Below, one piece after another: positions 15,226 to 24,819 of a stretch of 27,016 bases of DNA. The DNA is from JBAXLO01 sp037134755 (GTDB taxonomy: Bacteria > Bacteroidota > Bacteroidia > Bacteroidales > JACABE01). Below the pieces are notes generated by a model. It was not told the origin of the DNA, ran no database searches, and saw only the letters and a list, made by a program, of their open reading frames with translations. Every line of letters starts with the position of its first letter. Within the stretch, counting starts at the first letter, position 1. The stretch is from the NCBI GenBank assembly GCA_037134755.1, contig JBAXLO010000041.1:1-27016 (forward strand), in the 5' to 3' direction. The position numbers were made by a program, and so were the translations under genes.

Positions 15226-17046
15226 ATGAAGAAAATACTTGGGTTAATATGTGTGATGATGTGTTTTGTAACTGTTGTATCTGCACAGACTACTACAGAC
15301 GAACAGCTCGCTGCTCAATATTTTCAGAATGGGGAGTTTGACAAAGCTGCTGATGCCTACGAAAAGTTATTCGATAATACTTTTAATCAATATTATTATA
15401 CTAATCTTTTGCAATCTTTATTAAGTGCAAAAGATTATAAAAGAGCAGAAAAAATTCTTAAAAAGATTATAAAGAAAAACCCTAATGAACTTAAATATAA
15501 TGTTGATTTGGGTTTTGTTTACAATACTTCAGGCGACAATAATAAAGCCATAAAACAGTTTCAGGAAGCTATAGATAATCTGACAGCCAATCAACAACAG
15601 ATATATGATTTGGCTAATGCCTTTACGATGCGTATGCAATATGATTATGCTTCGGATGTTTATCTAAAGGGTCGTAAGGTTATGAAAACACCTACATCTT
15701 TTGCCGTAGAGTTAGCTATGATGTATGAATTAAGAGGAAAATATCAGGAGATGATTGACGAGTATCTTACACTTGCCGAAACAGATGCCAATTATATTCC
15801 GGTGGTGCAGGCTCGCCTTCAGGCTGTTTTAAATAATGATAAAGAGAATAAGAAAAGTCAGGTTTTAAAGACATCTTTATTGCGCAAGTCTCAAAAGAAT
15901 CCTGAAGTTAAGATTTACTCTGACTTATTAATGTGGTATTCGCTACAAACAAAAGATTTTGAGCTTGCTTTTTCTCAAGCTAAATCAATTGACAGACGTT
16001 ACAAAGATAATGGTGCTAAGGTTTATGAGTTGACAGAACTTTGCATGTCGAATACTGAGTATGATATTGCTATAGAGGCCTATCGTTATTTAATTACAAA
16101 AGGAGAAGAAGGACCTTATTTTTTATTAAGCAAAGTAGGATTGCTCAATGCTAAATATCTAAAAGTTACCTCATCAATAGTTTATAGTAAGAATGATCTT
16201 ACTGAATTGGAAAAAGAATACACAAGCTTCCTTACCGAATCGGGCAAGAGTGCCAAGACTATATTATTGATGAAAAACCTTTCACATATCTATGCATTTT
16301 ATTCCAAAGAAATAGAAAAAGCTGTAAGCTTACTTAATGAGGCTATTGTATTGCCCGGAGCTGATAAAAATATATTAGCTGAATGTAAAATAGAGTTGGC
16401 TGATATCCTTTTATTTTCAGGAGAAGTATGGGATGCAACGCTTTTATATTCTCAAGTCGAAAAGTCTTTTAAGAATGATCCTGTAGGATATATGGCTAAA
16501 TTTAAGAATGCTAAATTATCTTTCTATATAGGTGAATTTGATTGGGCAAAGGCTCAGTTGGATGTGCTTAAAGCGGCTACCTCCAAGCTAATTGCCAACG
16601 ATGCTATGGATCTTTCGTTATTAATTAGTGATAACATATCCGAAGATAGCTCAACTGTGGCAATAGGGTATTATGCTAAGGCTGATCTTCTTGTTTATAG
16701 AAATCAATACGAAGAGGCTTTAATAACTCTTGATTCAACCCGTTTGGTAGGTTTGACGCATCCTATTTTCAATGTGGTTTTATATAAAAAAGCAGAGATT
16801 AAGATAATGCAAGGTTTGTATAAGGATGCTGATAGTCTTTTGCAGAAATATACAGATATGTATCCTAATGAACTACTTGCTGATGATGCATTGTTCCTTC
16901 AAGCGCAGCTTAATGAAGTCCATCTTAATGATAAAGTAAGGGCAATGATACTTTATCAGGAACTTATATTTAAACATCCCGGCAGTATTTATGTTGTTGA
17001 CGCTCGTAAGCATTTTAGAAAGCTAAGGGGCGACCAGATTAATTAA
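15226..17046 (+). CDS. Secreted tetratricopeptide-repeat protein
   Basis: A 606-aa protein with a signal peptide to about residue 20 (FVTVVSAQ) and no lipobox, so probably periplasmic. TPR-type helix pairs run through most of it: AAQYFQNGEFDKAADAYEKL (29-48), LLSAKDYKRAEKILKKIIKK (about 65-84), LGFVYNTSGDNNKAIKQFQE, and near the C-terminus DDALFLQAQLNE ... RAMILYQELIFKHPGS, which resembles YbgF/BamD-style repeats. TPR arrays mediate protein-protein contacts; the partner is unknown. It lies 14 nt after the lipoprotein gene and 12 nt before rsmA, so it is co-transcribed with housekeeping genes. Confidence 0.9.
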   Translation: MKKILGLICVMMCFVTVVSAQTTTDEQLAAQYFQNGEFDKAADAYEKLFDNTFNQYYYTNLLQSLLSAKDYKRAEKILKKIIKKNPNELKYNVDLGFVYNTSGDNNKAIKQFQEAIDNLTANQQQIYDLANAFTMRMQYDYASDVYLKGRKVMKTPTSFAVELAMMYELRGKYQEMIDEYLTLAETDANYIPVVQARLQAVLNNDKENKKSQVLKTSLLRKSQKNPEVKIYSDLLMWYSLQTKDFELAFSQAKSIDRRYKDNGAKVYELTELCMSNTEYDIAIEAYRYLITKGEEGPYFLLSKVGLLNAKYLKVTSSIVYSKNDLTELEKEYTSFLTESGKSAKTILLMKNLSHIYAFYSKEIEKAVSLLNEAIVLPGADKNILAECKIELADILLFSGEVWDATLLYSQVEKSFKNDPVGYMAKFKNAKLSFYIGEFDWAKAQLDVLKAATSKLIANDAMDLSLLISDNISEDSSTVAIGYYAKADLLVYRNQYEEALITLDSTRLVGLTHPIFNVVLYKKAEIKIMQGLYKDADSLLQKYTDMYPNELLADDALFLQAQLNEVHLNDKVRAMILYQELIFKHPGSIYVVDARKHFRKLRGDQIN

Positions 17047-17058
17047 AAACATTCCTTT

Positions 17059-17832
17059 ATGGATTATGTAAGAGCTAAGAAACATCTGGGGCAGCACTTC
17101 CTCAGGGATGAGAATATCGCATTTCAGGTTTCGCAAAGTATATCTAAGGATACAGTTAATGTGTTGGAGGTTGGACCGGGAATGGGTGTGCTTACCAAAC
17201 ATCTTTTAGCAAATAATGATATTAATCTTAATGTTGTGGAAATAGATCGCGAATCTATAGCATTTCTACATAAATATTATCCTCAGTTAAATGAAAGAAT
17301 AATTGAGGGTGATTTCTTACAGATGGATGTCGAAAAAATCTTCGCGGATAAATATGCTATCATCGGTAATTTTCCTTACAATATCTCGAGTCAGATTTTA
17401 TTTAAAGCTTATGAGCATCATGATAAAGTGGATGAAGTTGTAGGTATGTTTCAGAAAGAAGTAGCTGAACGAATAGCTTCTAAGCCGGGCAAAAAATCTT
17501 ATGGAATATTAAGTGTGTTGTTGCAGGCTTACTATGATATAGAATATCTTTTTACAGTGGAACCGCATGTATTCGATCCACCGCCAAAAGTTCAATCGGC
17601 AGTTATAAGGCTGAAAAGGAATGCTACAACCCATTTAAATTGTGATGAAATCCTTATGAAAAGAGTTGTTAAGATGGCGTTCAATCAAAGACGCAAAACA
17701 TTAAGGAATTCTTTATCTTTTTACACCTTTAAACCTGAGTTTGTAGAAACAGGAATGCTTACCAAGAGAGCTGAACAATTATCTGTTGAGGATTTTGTAA
17801 TTATGACAAATGCCATTGTTGTTTCAGAATAA
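17059..17832 (+). CDS. rsmA: 16S rRNA (adenine1518-N6/adenine1519-N6)-dimethyltransferase
   Basis: A 257-aa KsgA/RsmA methyltransferase of normal length that dimethylates two adjacent adenines in the 3' hairpin of 16S rRNA using SAM, late in small-subunit assembly. The N-terminus AKKHLGQHFLRDENI is the family start. SAM motif I is VLEVGPGMGVLT (35-46), the acidic residue follows at VEIDRE (60-65), and the adenine-binding motif IV is NFPYNIS (104-110). The C-terminal helical domain has FNQRRKTLRNSL. It is last in the serS operon, 12 nt after the TPR gene. No strong terminator follows; a small ttctta/taagaa hairpin lies at about 17863-17876. Confidence 0.97.
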   Translation: MDYVRAKKHLGQHFLRDENIAFQVSQSISKDTVNVLEVGPGMGVLTKHLLANNDINLNVVEIDRESIAFLHKYYPQLNERIIEGDFLQMDVEKIFADKYAIIGNFPYNISSQILFKAYEHHDKVDEVVGMFQKEVAERIASKPGKKSYGILSVLLQAYYDIEYLFTVEPHVFDPPPKVQSAVIRLKRNATTHLNCDEILMKRVVKMAFNQRRKTLRNSLSFYTFKPEFVETGMLTKRAEQLSVEDFVIMTNAIVVSE

Positions 17833-17949
17833 AAAAGAAAATATCTCAACTAACAAATTTTAATTCTTAGTTAAGAAGATCAATTTTTATAACACTATTT
17901 ATACGCTTTCATTATTTCGATTTTGTGTTTTTAAAGCAATCTCTTTCTC

Positions 17950-19125
17950 CTATCTCATTATCATCAAACTCCCTTTATACTCCTTCTCTATTCCACTATC
18001 TTTACCTTTAGCCTTTATAATATAAAAGTAAGTTCCATCAGCTAAAGGATTGCCTTTATATTTACCATCCCAATTATTTTTATAGTTATTATCTTCATAA
18101 ACGATAACACCCCAACGATTGAAAACTTGCAGATTTATTTCCCAATTGATAGAATTTTTTATTGCAAAATAATCATTTACACCATCTCCATTTGGTGTAA
18201 AGATATTTGGTATTACCAACGTATCCTCACAATCCTTATACATTACATTTATAGTGTCATAAGTAGTAATATTATAATCCGGAAAATAAGCCTTTACCCA
18301 ATAAGTTCCTGCTTGTGTTACCTTATAGGTACTATCTGTACTCCCATCTTGCCAGATATATATGGCATTTGGCATACTTACTTTAAGTTGTAATATTTCC
18401 CCATCACATAGCATAGTATCATTACCTAAGTTAAACTTAAAACTACACTCACATACTGAGACATCATCTATGTAAACATATATTGCACTATTAGACCAAT
18501 TTATATTATTATCAAAGTTACCTAGTGTTAAGTATTTTTCACCGCCATTTGCTATAAAACTATTCGATTTTTTAAACCAGTTTATCGTATCAATATTAAA
18601 AATATTATTTTGAACTTTTACCCCATTGCAAGAGAAAGCAGTATCATTATCTGGGACAGAATCTTTAGTAAAAAGCAAACCTACAGAATCTAATATAATA
18701 ATATTAGTAAATGAAGAATTAAAAGAGTATTCTGCAAGTGAGATATAGAAATTTGCACAATATCTTTTATTTTGTATTAACGAATCATTTATTTTTGTTT
18801 TTATTCTTTCTCTATAATCATAAATTGGGTTTGTATTACTATAAATACAAGCACCAGAATATGCAATACCTTTATGTGCATATTGAAACCCCGTAAAATT
18901 TAGAGGGACAGAAAAAGTACCAGGCCAGGAACAAGCATTATAGTATTCAGTACTTGCGCCCCACCAGTTAGTTGCTTTAAAAATATCTCCAGAACTATTT
19001 GGACAAGAACTATATATTTCAAAAGATGGATTTTGTATATAATTAGAACTTAAAATAAGCTGTCCTTGTATATTAAGTACTAATAATAGAAGAAAGAGAA
19101 AAATTATGTTTTTTAAATATGTCAT
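17950..19125 (-). CDS. T9SS type B (CHU_C/gliding-motility C-terminal) cargo protein
   Basis: A 391-aa protein counted from MTYLKNIIFLF; the frame opens at 19155, but that upstream ATG lies inside the preceding terminator hairpin. The signal peptide runs to about residue 22 (NIQGQ). Residues about 27-225 form a jelly-roll-like domain (NPSFEIYSSCPNSSGDIFKA, AHKGIAYSG, YRERIKTKINDSLIQNKRYC). A short Ig/PKD-like segment follows (CDGEILQLKV ... YIWQDGSTDSTYKVTQAGTY). The tail, about 305-391, is the type B sorting domain: NIFTPNGDGVNDYFAI, FNRWGVIVYE, NNWDGKYKGNPLADGTYFY. It should be secreted by T9SS and held at the surface. The N-terminal domain resembles that of the large neighbour upstream. 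Ligand unknown. Confidence 0.88.
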   Translation of the reverse strand: MTYLKNIIFLFLLLLVLNIQGQLILSSNYIQNPSFEIYSSCPNSSGDIFKATNWWGASTEYYNACSWPGTFSVPLNFTGFQYAHKGIAYSGACIYSNTNPIYDYRERIKTKINDSLIQNKRYCANFYISLAEYSFNSSFTNIIILDSVGLLFTKDSVPDNDTAFSCNGVKVQNNIFNIDTINWFKKSNSFIANGGEKYLTLGNFDNNINWSNSAIYVYIDDVSVCECSFKFNLGNDTMLCDGEILQLKVSMPNAIYIWQDGSTDSTYKVTQAGTYWVKAYFPDYNITTYDTINVMYKDCEDTLVIPNIFTPNGDGVNDYFAIKNSINWEINLQVFNRWGVIVYEDNNYKNNWDGKYKGNPLADGTYFYIIKAKGKDSGIEKEYKGSLMIMR

Positions 19126-19137
19126 TAGAATGCAAAA

Positions 19138-19174
19138 ATAAGTAAATCCTGTCATATAGACAGGATTTACTTAT
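19138..19174 (-). terminator. Terminator of the 1477-aa cargo gene
   Basis: A perfect 16-bp stem (ataagtaaatcctgtc/gacaggatttacttat) with a 5-nt loop is followed on the minus strand by tttttgc. It lies 12 nt past the stop codon of the large gene and right before the start of the next one. Confidence 0.9.
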
Positions 19175-19185
19175 AAAAGGTTGTA

Positions 19186-22100
19186 TTATTTATTTAAAAT
19201 AGTTAATTTACCTGATGAGAACTTAGTTCCATTAATAGTAATTTTATAGAAATAGAAGCCGTCAATTAAATTACTTACATCAATATTCTTGATATAAACA
19301 CCTTTCATATTATCAGTAAGTACCAGATTGCCCATACTGCCATAAACTTCAATTAGTGCATTATTAATAACATCTTTAAATTCTATAGTAAATTGTTTAT
19401 GTGCTGGATTTGGATATACTTTTACAGTATTTTCAGTAATAATTGGTTGATTGTGTACTGGAGGTTTTGCATACTCCAGATTAAGATCTGTAGGATCTAA
19501 ATTCAACATTACTCGTGCAGTATATACTGCATTTCCTCCGGCATAAGGCGTAAGAGTAGCAATTGCATATAAAGTATTATATTGATCATCTGTAAAATCA
19601 TAGATTCCGCTTGCCCAGGTATCTAAATAAATATTGTCAACAATTTTGCGGTTACTATTAATAAAATCATCACCAACTACCTGTTCTAACATTTGTTTGG
19701 CAAGTTCTATATTTTGGGCATCCACGCTTTCCTGTATTTCCAAAATCTTGCCATAATCTGAATTTTTCATTAACTCATAAAACTGCAAATATACATTATC
19801 ATCAGTACCACCCATATTAACAATCGAAAGGTTTTTGCGTAAAATATCATATACATATTCGCGATCTGTTTCCTTATATTGCTCTTCCAAAAATGTATAT
19901 ATTTTCTCGTCTCTCACTATTTGTCCCATTGCTGCTTCACGTGCATCCAGATTATCAGGGACACTATACCCCACAGGATCTAGACCAGTACCAGTTGGTT
20001 TATTACATTTACATATTGCATTTTGATTAAAAGCAGGATTTATATAAATTCCTGATTTTGGATTTGGATTATATTTTGGATCAGCAGTATTATCGTAAAA
20101 GTAAGTAAATCCAGGAGAAATTAAACCTCCACTTTGATCATCGTACATTCTTTTACGCAAAGGTGGAGGGTTAAAATTATTCCACTCGTTGCAAGGATTA
20201 TAAGCATCTGCATTCCCTATTAGAATGCCCTGATTGGTAATAACAGAACCACCCCAAAACCTAAAACCATAATAGTTCTCATCCATTTTATTGCAATCAA
20301 ACATGGTTTTTTCTAAATGTCCATTGGTTAAAATTCCATTACCCAAATTTATCAAATGGTTTTGGAATACATACGCATTTTGGCAATCACTCATCCAAAT
20401 ACCTCTTATGTTATCAAAATCGCCAAGTGCATCAAAAATTGGATCATTTCTGCTAATTAAATTAAGTGTTATTTTAATTCCATAACAATCGGCTACCGTT
20501 ATTCCACAATGAGTTTCACCAATTGGTATTGGGGTATTAAATTGATAATGATTCAAAATTGTATTTTCAGTGACTTCCGTTAAATTAGGTCTGTCAGTAT
20601 CTAATGCAGAATTAACACTCATTAACGAAATACCATTTACTTTATCGGTGATATCATTATGCTTAATTATACAATTGCTCCCTTTTATTAAATACATAGT
20701 GTTTCTTACTGATATACCTGTACCTGGTTTTACTAAAGGTAATGTTGTAAATGATGAATAAATTGAATTATCCTCTATATCGGTATGTACTTTGATATCA
20801 ACCAAGCTAATTCCATTGTAGCAATTATCAAAATTATTATTAAGTAATACATTTTGGTATTGATAGGAATATATACCTGTAGCACATCTATTGAAATAAT
20901 TACGTTTGATATTAGTACCACCAACACTTAAGCTATTTTTATCCGATTTAGCATTAAAAGCATATACAGCACCATCTTGATAATATTGTAAAATTGGATG
21001 GGGTTTTGTCCAAGGCGCACCCCACCACCAACCAATTATTGTTGGCACTGTACTAATATCATCAAACTCATTATTATTAACTATAATATTCGAATTTAAT
21101 GCATATACACCGTATTGCATTGTCGAAAAAATATTTCTATAAGATGACATTGCATCATCTCCAATAGTAATATTGTATATATTATTGCACTCAATACCTT
21201 TATATGTTTTTAATCCAAGTAATGGATCAAATTGTAACGAAGTAATACCTTGAAATTTTGAATTATGTATTGATACTGGATATGGTAATCCCATATCTAA
21301 GAATGAATTTGTGTATCTAACTCTTACATTATAATAATTATTTGTAAACAATGAGTTATCAATAGTAATAGGTGCTCCATCTTCAGAAACCAAACCATAA
21401 ATAGCATCTTCAATTTTTGAACCATCTTGAATTATAACTTGTGATTGTGGTGAGTTTACATATATACTATCCCACATAAATTTGCAACCTTCTTGTAAAG
21501 TTGTCCCAACTATGAATAATTTAGTATTTGATCCAACATTAATTGTTGCATGAGGACCCATTTTAAATGTTTTATTAGTTATATAGATATCTCCTGGTCC
21601 ATTAAATGTTACATTACCATTAATATAAAAAGTAGGGTCTGAAGTTATATCTCCTTGTGAATAAGTATTATTATATAGATTTGGAATACCTTTTATGTTG
21701 CAACAATTATAAATATTTAATGAAGCTGTACTAGAACAACCATTATCATCAGTAATTATTAAAGTTAATACATCTGGGTAATTATCAGTTGGAGACCAAG
21801 TTATTGTAATCGGATTAACATTCCCTAATTGTGAAATTGTACCATTAATTGTTTCGCTCCATGAATAATTAAACCCATTTGGTGCACTATATATATTTTC
21901 TACATCACAATTATTATTAGGTCCCGTTATAATAGGTGGAGGTATCGGTCCAACTGTTACTGTATATACAGTAGGTTGAACTGCATTACAAACACCATTG
22001 CTATAATTAACACTAATTGTATTTGTCCCGTTAGAAGTCCATGTAACTACAATACTATTGGTAAATTGCCCTGAAGTAATAGTTCCCCCTGTTATTGACC

Positions 22101-23619
22101 ATATATATCCTGTTTTCCCAGCTTCAGTATTATAAGTTGTTGTCCCTCCAATACAAAAATTAGATGCCCCATTAATAGTAGGTAATGGCGGATCTACAAC
22201 ATTTACGGTTGTATTAGCGGTAAGTATGCATCCTGATTGTGGTGCATATTGTAATGTTCCGGTAAATGTAAAAGTAGTTGGACTAGACGCTATCGGAATT
22301 GCATTTGTACTTATACTATTTGTAGGATTTAAGATATTGCATGTAGGATTAGAACTCCAATTAATGGGTGTATTTAAATTACTTGAAAGTGTTGTTAAAT
22401 ATCCAGAACAAATTGGATTAGGATTAGCAGTAATTGTAAGATTCGGTGGAACAGGTACTATATGCACTTCATCTATATAATAATAAGCTCCTTGTTCCCA
22501 TCCTGTAGAGCTTGTATATGTTACAGGTCCAAAACCTCCAATTACTATATAGTTTATAGGATAAGTTGGGAAAACATTATAAGTTATAGTAGTCCAGTTT
22601 ATATTAGTCATATAAGGTGTTAGTGGATAGTTATCTTTCCAAATCCAAGTTTGATATGGGAAATCAGTATTATAGGGAATAGAATGAGTTATATTTTGTC
22701 CTGATTGGCCATTACTACCTATATAAGGATAATTTTCGCTTAAAAATACTCCTATATTATCAACAGCGTATTTATATTCACAAGCTCTACTTATATTAAA
22801 AGTTACAGTATATTCAAGACCTGGCAATAGTGCCTCTTTAAGTGGTTCGTAAATATATTCTTGATAACCATAATATTCATGACCTACAGCTGATAATGCT
22901 ACTCCAAATCCAGCATATCCTTTATGTCCAGTTATCATATCTGGTTGGTTATTACAAAAGTTATTTTTAGGAACACCTACTTCATTACCTGGCCAACTAG
23001 GATTGCTTAGATTTATTGCATCTGCATTAAAATAATCAGGACTAGCATCATTCACTGATCCCCAGGGACAAGCAAGTCCAATCTGACTAGTATATGTTGG
23101 TATACTTGTGTAGTATTCAAAATTACCATTACATACAAGATCACAATTATACCCTGGAGTAATAGGACTTGAACTTTGTCCATCACGACAGTTATAAATA
23201 ATATCACTACAATTTAAAATTTTTGTCCAAATATCCAATATGAATTTTACTGAAGGTGTTAAAGCAGGTTTAGTTATTTTAACATAATAGATATTCCCAA
23301 TTGTAAGTGTGTTTATATTAAGCATTAAATTATAAGCATTGTGCGATGAGTCAACTAAAGTAAAATTATCACAATTCCCTGAATAGATATAAATTCCAGA
23401 AACTGTTTCACGTAGAGTATCTAACATAGAAACTTGCAAAGTTAAATTAGGAGTGGTAGCCTGATAAATATACCAAGCAATAGTATCATTTGCTGATAAT
23501 AATTGAATTGCAGTATCAGAAGGATATAAATTCTGAGCATTTTGACAAGTCCCTTGCCCAAAACTTTTGGCAGTTAATCCAATAACTGCAAGTAAGAAGA
23601 TAAAAAATATTTTTTTCAT
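19186..23619 (-). CDS. Giant T9SS type A cargo with PKD-like and parallel beta-helix domains
   Basis: A 1477-aa secreted protein with a signal peptide to about residue 22 (LTAKSFGQ). Rough layout: a pre-peptidase-C-like domain (about 23-135; ANDTIAWYIYQATTPNLTLQ); a jelly-roll-like domain (about 145-392; CNGNFEYYTS, HKGYAGFGVALSAVGHEYYG, YQEYIYEPLKEALLPGLEYT); three Ig/PKD-like modules (about 395-640; NPNPICSGYLTTLSS, GASNFCIGGTTTYNTEAGKT, GPNNNCDVENIYSAP); a long run of short Asn-rich turns typical of right-handed parallel beta-helices (about 645-1190; IYSYQYQNVLLNNNFDNCYN and similar); a helical segment (about 1215-1385); and a type A sorting domain from about 1400 (KVYPNPAHKQFTIEF ... IDGFYFYKI ... 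KLTILNK). Beta-helix proteins of this kind often bind or cleave polysaccharides or act as adhesins, but no catalytic motif is visible. It has its own terminator. Confidence 0.88.
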   Translation of the reverse strand: MKKIFFIFLLAVIGLTAKSFGQGTCQNAQNLYPSDTAIQLLSANDTIAWYIYQATTPNLTLQVSMLDTLRETVSGIYIYSGNCDNFTLVDSSHNAYNLMLNINTLTIGNIYYVKITKPALTPSVKFILDIWTKILNCSDIIYNCRDGQSSSPITPGYNCDLVCNGNFEYYTSIPTYTSQIGLACPWGSVNDASPDYFNADAINLSNPSWPGNEVGVPKNNFCNNQPDMITGHKGYAGFGVALSAVGHEYYGYQEYIYEPLKEALLPGLEYTVTFNISRACEYKYAVDNIGVFLSENYPYIGSNGQSGQNITHSIPYNTDFPYQTWIWKDNYPLTPYMTNINWTTITYNVFPTYPINYIVIGGFGPVTYTSSTGWEQGAYYYIDEVHIVPVPPNLTITANPNPICSGYLTTLSSNLNTPINWSSNPTCNILNPTNSISTNAIPIASSPTTFTFTGTLQYAPQSGCILTANTTVNVVDPPLPTINGASNFCIGGTTTYNTEAGKTGYIWSITGGTITSGQFTNSIVVTWTSNGTNTISVNYSNGVCNAVQPTVYTVTVGPIPPPIITGPNNNCDVENIYSAPNGFNYSWSETINGTISQLGNVNPITITWSPTDNYPDVLTLIITDDNGCSSTASLNIYNCCNIKGIPNLYNNTYSQGDITSDPTFYINGNVTFNGPGDIYITNKTFKMGPHATINVGSNTKLFIVGTTLQEGCKFMWDSIYVNSPQSQVIIQDGSKIEDAIYGLVSEDGAPITIDNSLFTNNYYNVRVRYTNSFLDMGLPYPVSIHNSKFQGITSLQFDPLLGLKTYKGIECNNIYNITIGDDAMSSYRNIFSTMQYGVYALNSNIIVNNNEFDDISTVPTIIGWWWGAPWTKPHPILQYYQDGAVYAFNAKSDKNSLSVGGTNIKRNYFNRCATGIYSYQYQNVLLNNNFDNCYNGISLVDIKVHTDIEDNSIYSSFTTLPLVKPGTGISVRNTMYLIKGSNCIIKHNDITDKVNGISLMSVNSALDTDRPNLTEVTENTILNHYQFNTPIPIGETHCGITVADCYGIKITLNLISRNDPIFDALGDFDNIRGIWMSDCQNAYVFQNHLINLGNGILTNGHLEKTMFDCNKMDENYYGFRFWGGSVITNQGILIGNADAYNPCNEWNNFNPPPLRKRMYDDQSGGLISPGFTYFYDNTADPKYNPNPKSGIYINPAFNQNAICKCNKPTGTGLDPVGYSVPDNLDAREAAMGQIVRDEKIYTFLEEQYKETDREYVYDILRKNLSIVNMGGTDDNVYLQFYELMKNSDYGKILEIQESVDAQNIELAKQMLEQVVGDDFINSNRKIVDNIYLDTWASGIYDFTDDQYNTLYAIATLTPYAGGNAVYTARVMLNLDPTDLNLEYAKPPVHNQPIITENTVKVYPNPAHKQFTIEFKDVINNALIEVYGSMGNLVLTDNMKGVYIKNIDVSNLIDGFYFYKITINGTKFSSGKLTILNK

Positions 23620-23681
23620 TTGTTTGAAAATTAAATTTATAAAGTAAGATAATTAAAATTAATTTGATTACACATTCATAT

Positions 23682-23712
23682 TATTTCTTAGAATGCGGTA
23701 TATTAAGAAATA
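23682..23712. other. 9-bp inverted repeat in the intergenic region
   Basis: tatttctta (23682-23690) and taagaaata (23704-23712) are perfect inverted complements around a 13-nt loop, between the divergent cargo and response-regulator genes. It could be an operator or a small hairpin. No T tract follows, so it is not a typical terminator. Confidence 0.35.
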
Positions 23713-23738
23713 TATTTCTCAATTTACAATATTTATAT

Positions 23739-23835
23739 TACTTTTGCCATAAATCTCCTTTCATTTTTTAGTTAATAATAATTGTTTGACGATAGTTAGT
23801 TTTTTTATTAAATGAGGGAGATTTTTCTCCTTTTA
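23739..23835 (+). ncRNA. Candidate structured small RNA or leader in the 456-bp intergenic region
   Basis: TACTTTTG (23739-23746) is a good -7 box. Five nt later aaatctcctttcattt (23751-23766) begins; it can pair with aaatgagggagattt (23810-23824) over 15 pairs with one bulged base and one wobble, closing a loop of about 43 nt. The segment ends in a T-rich run after ctcc (ttttattt). No open frame is inside. This could be a short independent RNA or part of a long leader for the LytTR gene 240 nt downstream. The rest of 23620-24075 is AT-rich with no gene. Only the base pairing and box are observed. Confidence 0.35.
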
Positions 23836-24052
23836 TTTAAAATAAAATGCAATAATACAAATTAAAAAGCTTTAAATTAACAATGTTAATTTAAAATATT
23901 TAAAATAGAGTTTTTATTTAAATTAAATTAGGCTTTAATATTGCAAAACAAATAGTTGCAGAAACGATTTGTAATTATAAATATTTAAAATGAGATAATA
24001 TTTTTAAATTGTATTTTAAAAATCTTTTTACAAATAAGATAAAATTATTTTC

Positions 24053-24060
24053 TACTTTTG
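24053..24060 (+). promoter_or_regulatory. -7 box (TACTTTTG) of the LytTR regulator gene
   Basis: TACTTTTG matches TAnnTTTG, 15 nt before the ATG at 24076, so the leader would be very short. No clear -33 TTTG is present, which may mean activator dependence. Confidence 0.5.
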
Positions 24061-24075
24061 TAAAAAAAAATTACA

Positions 24076-24819
24076 ATGAAAAATATCAGATTTTTAATTG
24101 TTGATGATGAGCCTTTGGCACATGAATTACTCGAGAACTTATTACAATCCATTCCTCATTTTGAATGTATTGGTCATTTTTATGATGCAATTAGTGTACA
24201 GTATTTTTTGAAAAGAGATACTCCCGATCTTATTTTTTTAGATGTTGATATGCCGGGTTTAAATGGTTTAGAATTATTAAAAAGTATTGATGAAAAAATA
24301 AATGTAATAATAGTAACAGGGCATAGAAAATACGCAATGAAAAGTTTTGATCCTAGAGTTATTGATTTTCTATTAAAACCGGTTAGAGTTGAAAAATTAA
24401 AAATAGCTTTACAAAAATTTATTGATAAAAATAAAAAACAAGATTATTATGATAATATTGAATCTAAAATCAAATCTCATAATGAATCAATAAATTATTT
24501 TTTTGCTAAAAATGATGCAGGTAAATTTGAAAAGGTATTGTTTTCAGATATTGTCATGGTTACAAAAGATTACAATGACCTAAATCTTGTTATCAAAGAT
24601 GGCAGTAAATTACATACACCTTATAATTTAAATTGTTATCAAGCTATACTCCCCGAAAAAGAATATGTTAGAGTAAGTAAATGTAGTGTTGTTCGTAAAG
24701 ATTGTATAATAAATCATACTGATAGTACATGTACACTTAATGTTGATAATTCCAAACCTATAAAAATCACTAAACGTTATATACATGAAGTAAATAAACA
24801 AAATAAATTGGTAAATTAA
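24076..24819 (+). CDS. LytTR-family response regulator
   Basis: A 247-aa two-domain regulator. The receiver domain (about 1-120) has the acidic pair Asp10-Asp11 in LIVDDEP, the phospho-acceptor Asp56 in LIFLDVDMPGLNGLELL, the switch Thr in VIIVTGHRKYAMKSF, and the conserved Lys in DFLLKPVRVEKL. The C-terminal LytTR DNA-binding domain (about 140-240) contains FFAKNDAGKFEKVLFSDIVM and EKEYVRVSKCSVVRKDCI. Such proteins bind short direct repeats and control surface and secreted factors; in Bacteroidota their kinase is usually a LytS/YehU-type histidine kinase. No kinase gene is in the window, so it is an orphan here. It diverges from the giant T9SS cargo gene and could control it (inference). Confidence 0.94.
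   Translation: MKNIRFLIVDDEPLAHELLENLLQSIPHFECIGHFYDAISVQYFLKRDTPDLIFLDVDMPGLNGLELLKSIDEKINVIIVTGHRKYAMKSFDPRVIDFLLKPVRVEKLKIALQKFIDKNKKQDYYDNIESKIKSHNESINYFFAKNDAGKFEKVLFSDIVMVTKDYNDLNLVIKDGSKLHTPYNLNCYQAILPEKEYVRVSKCSVVRKDCIINHTDSTCTLNVDNSKPIKITKRYIHEVNKQNKLVN

Noticed and set aside
17863..17876. Terminator for rsmA at ttctta/taagaa
   Set aside because: The stem is only 6 bp and is not followed by a T tract.
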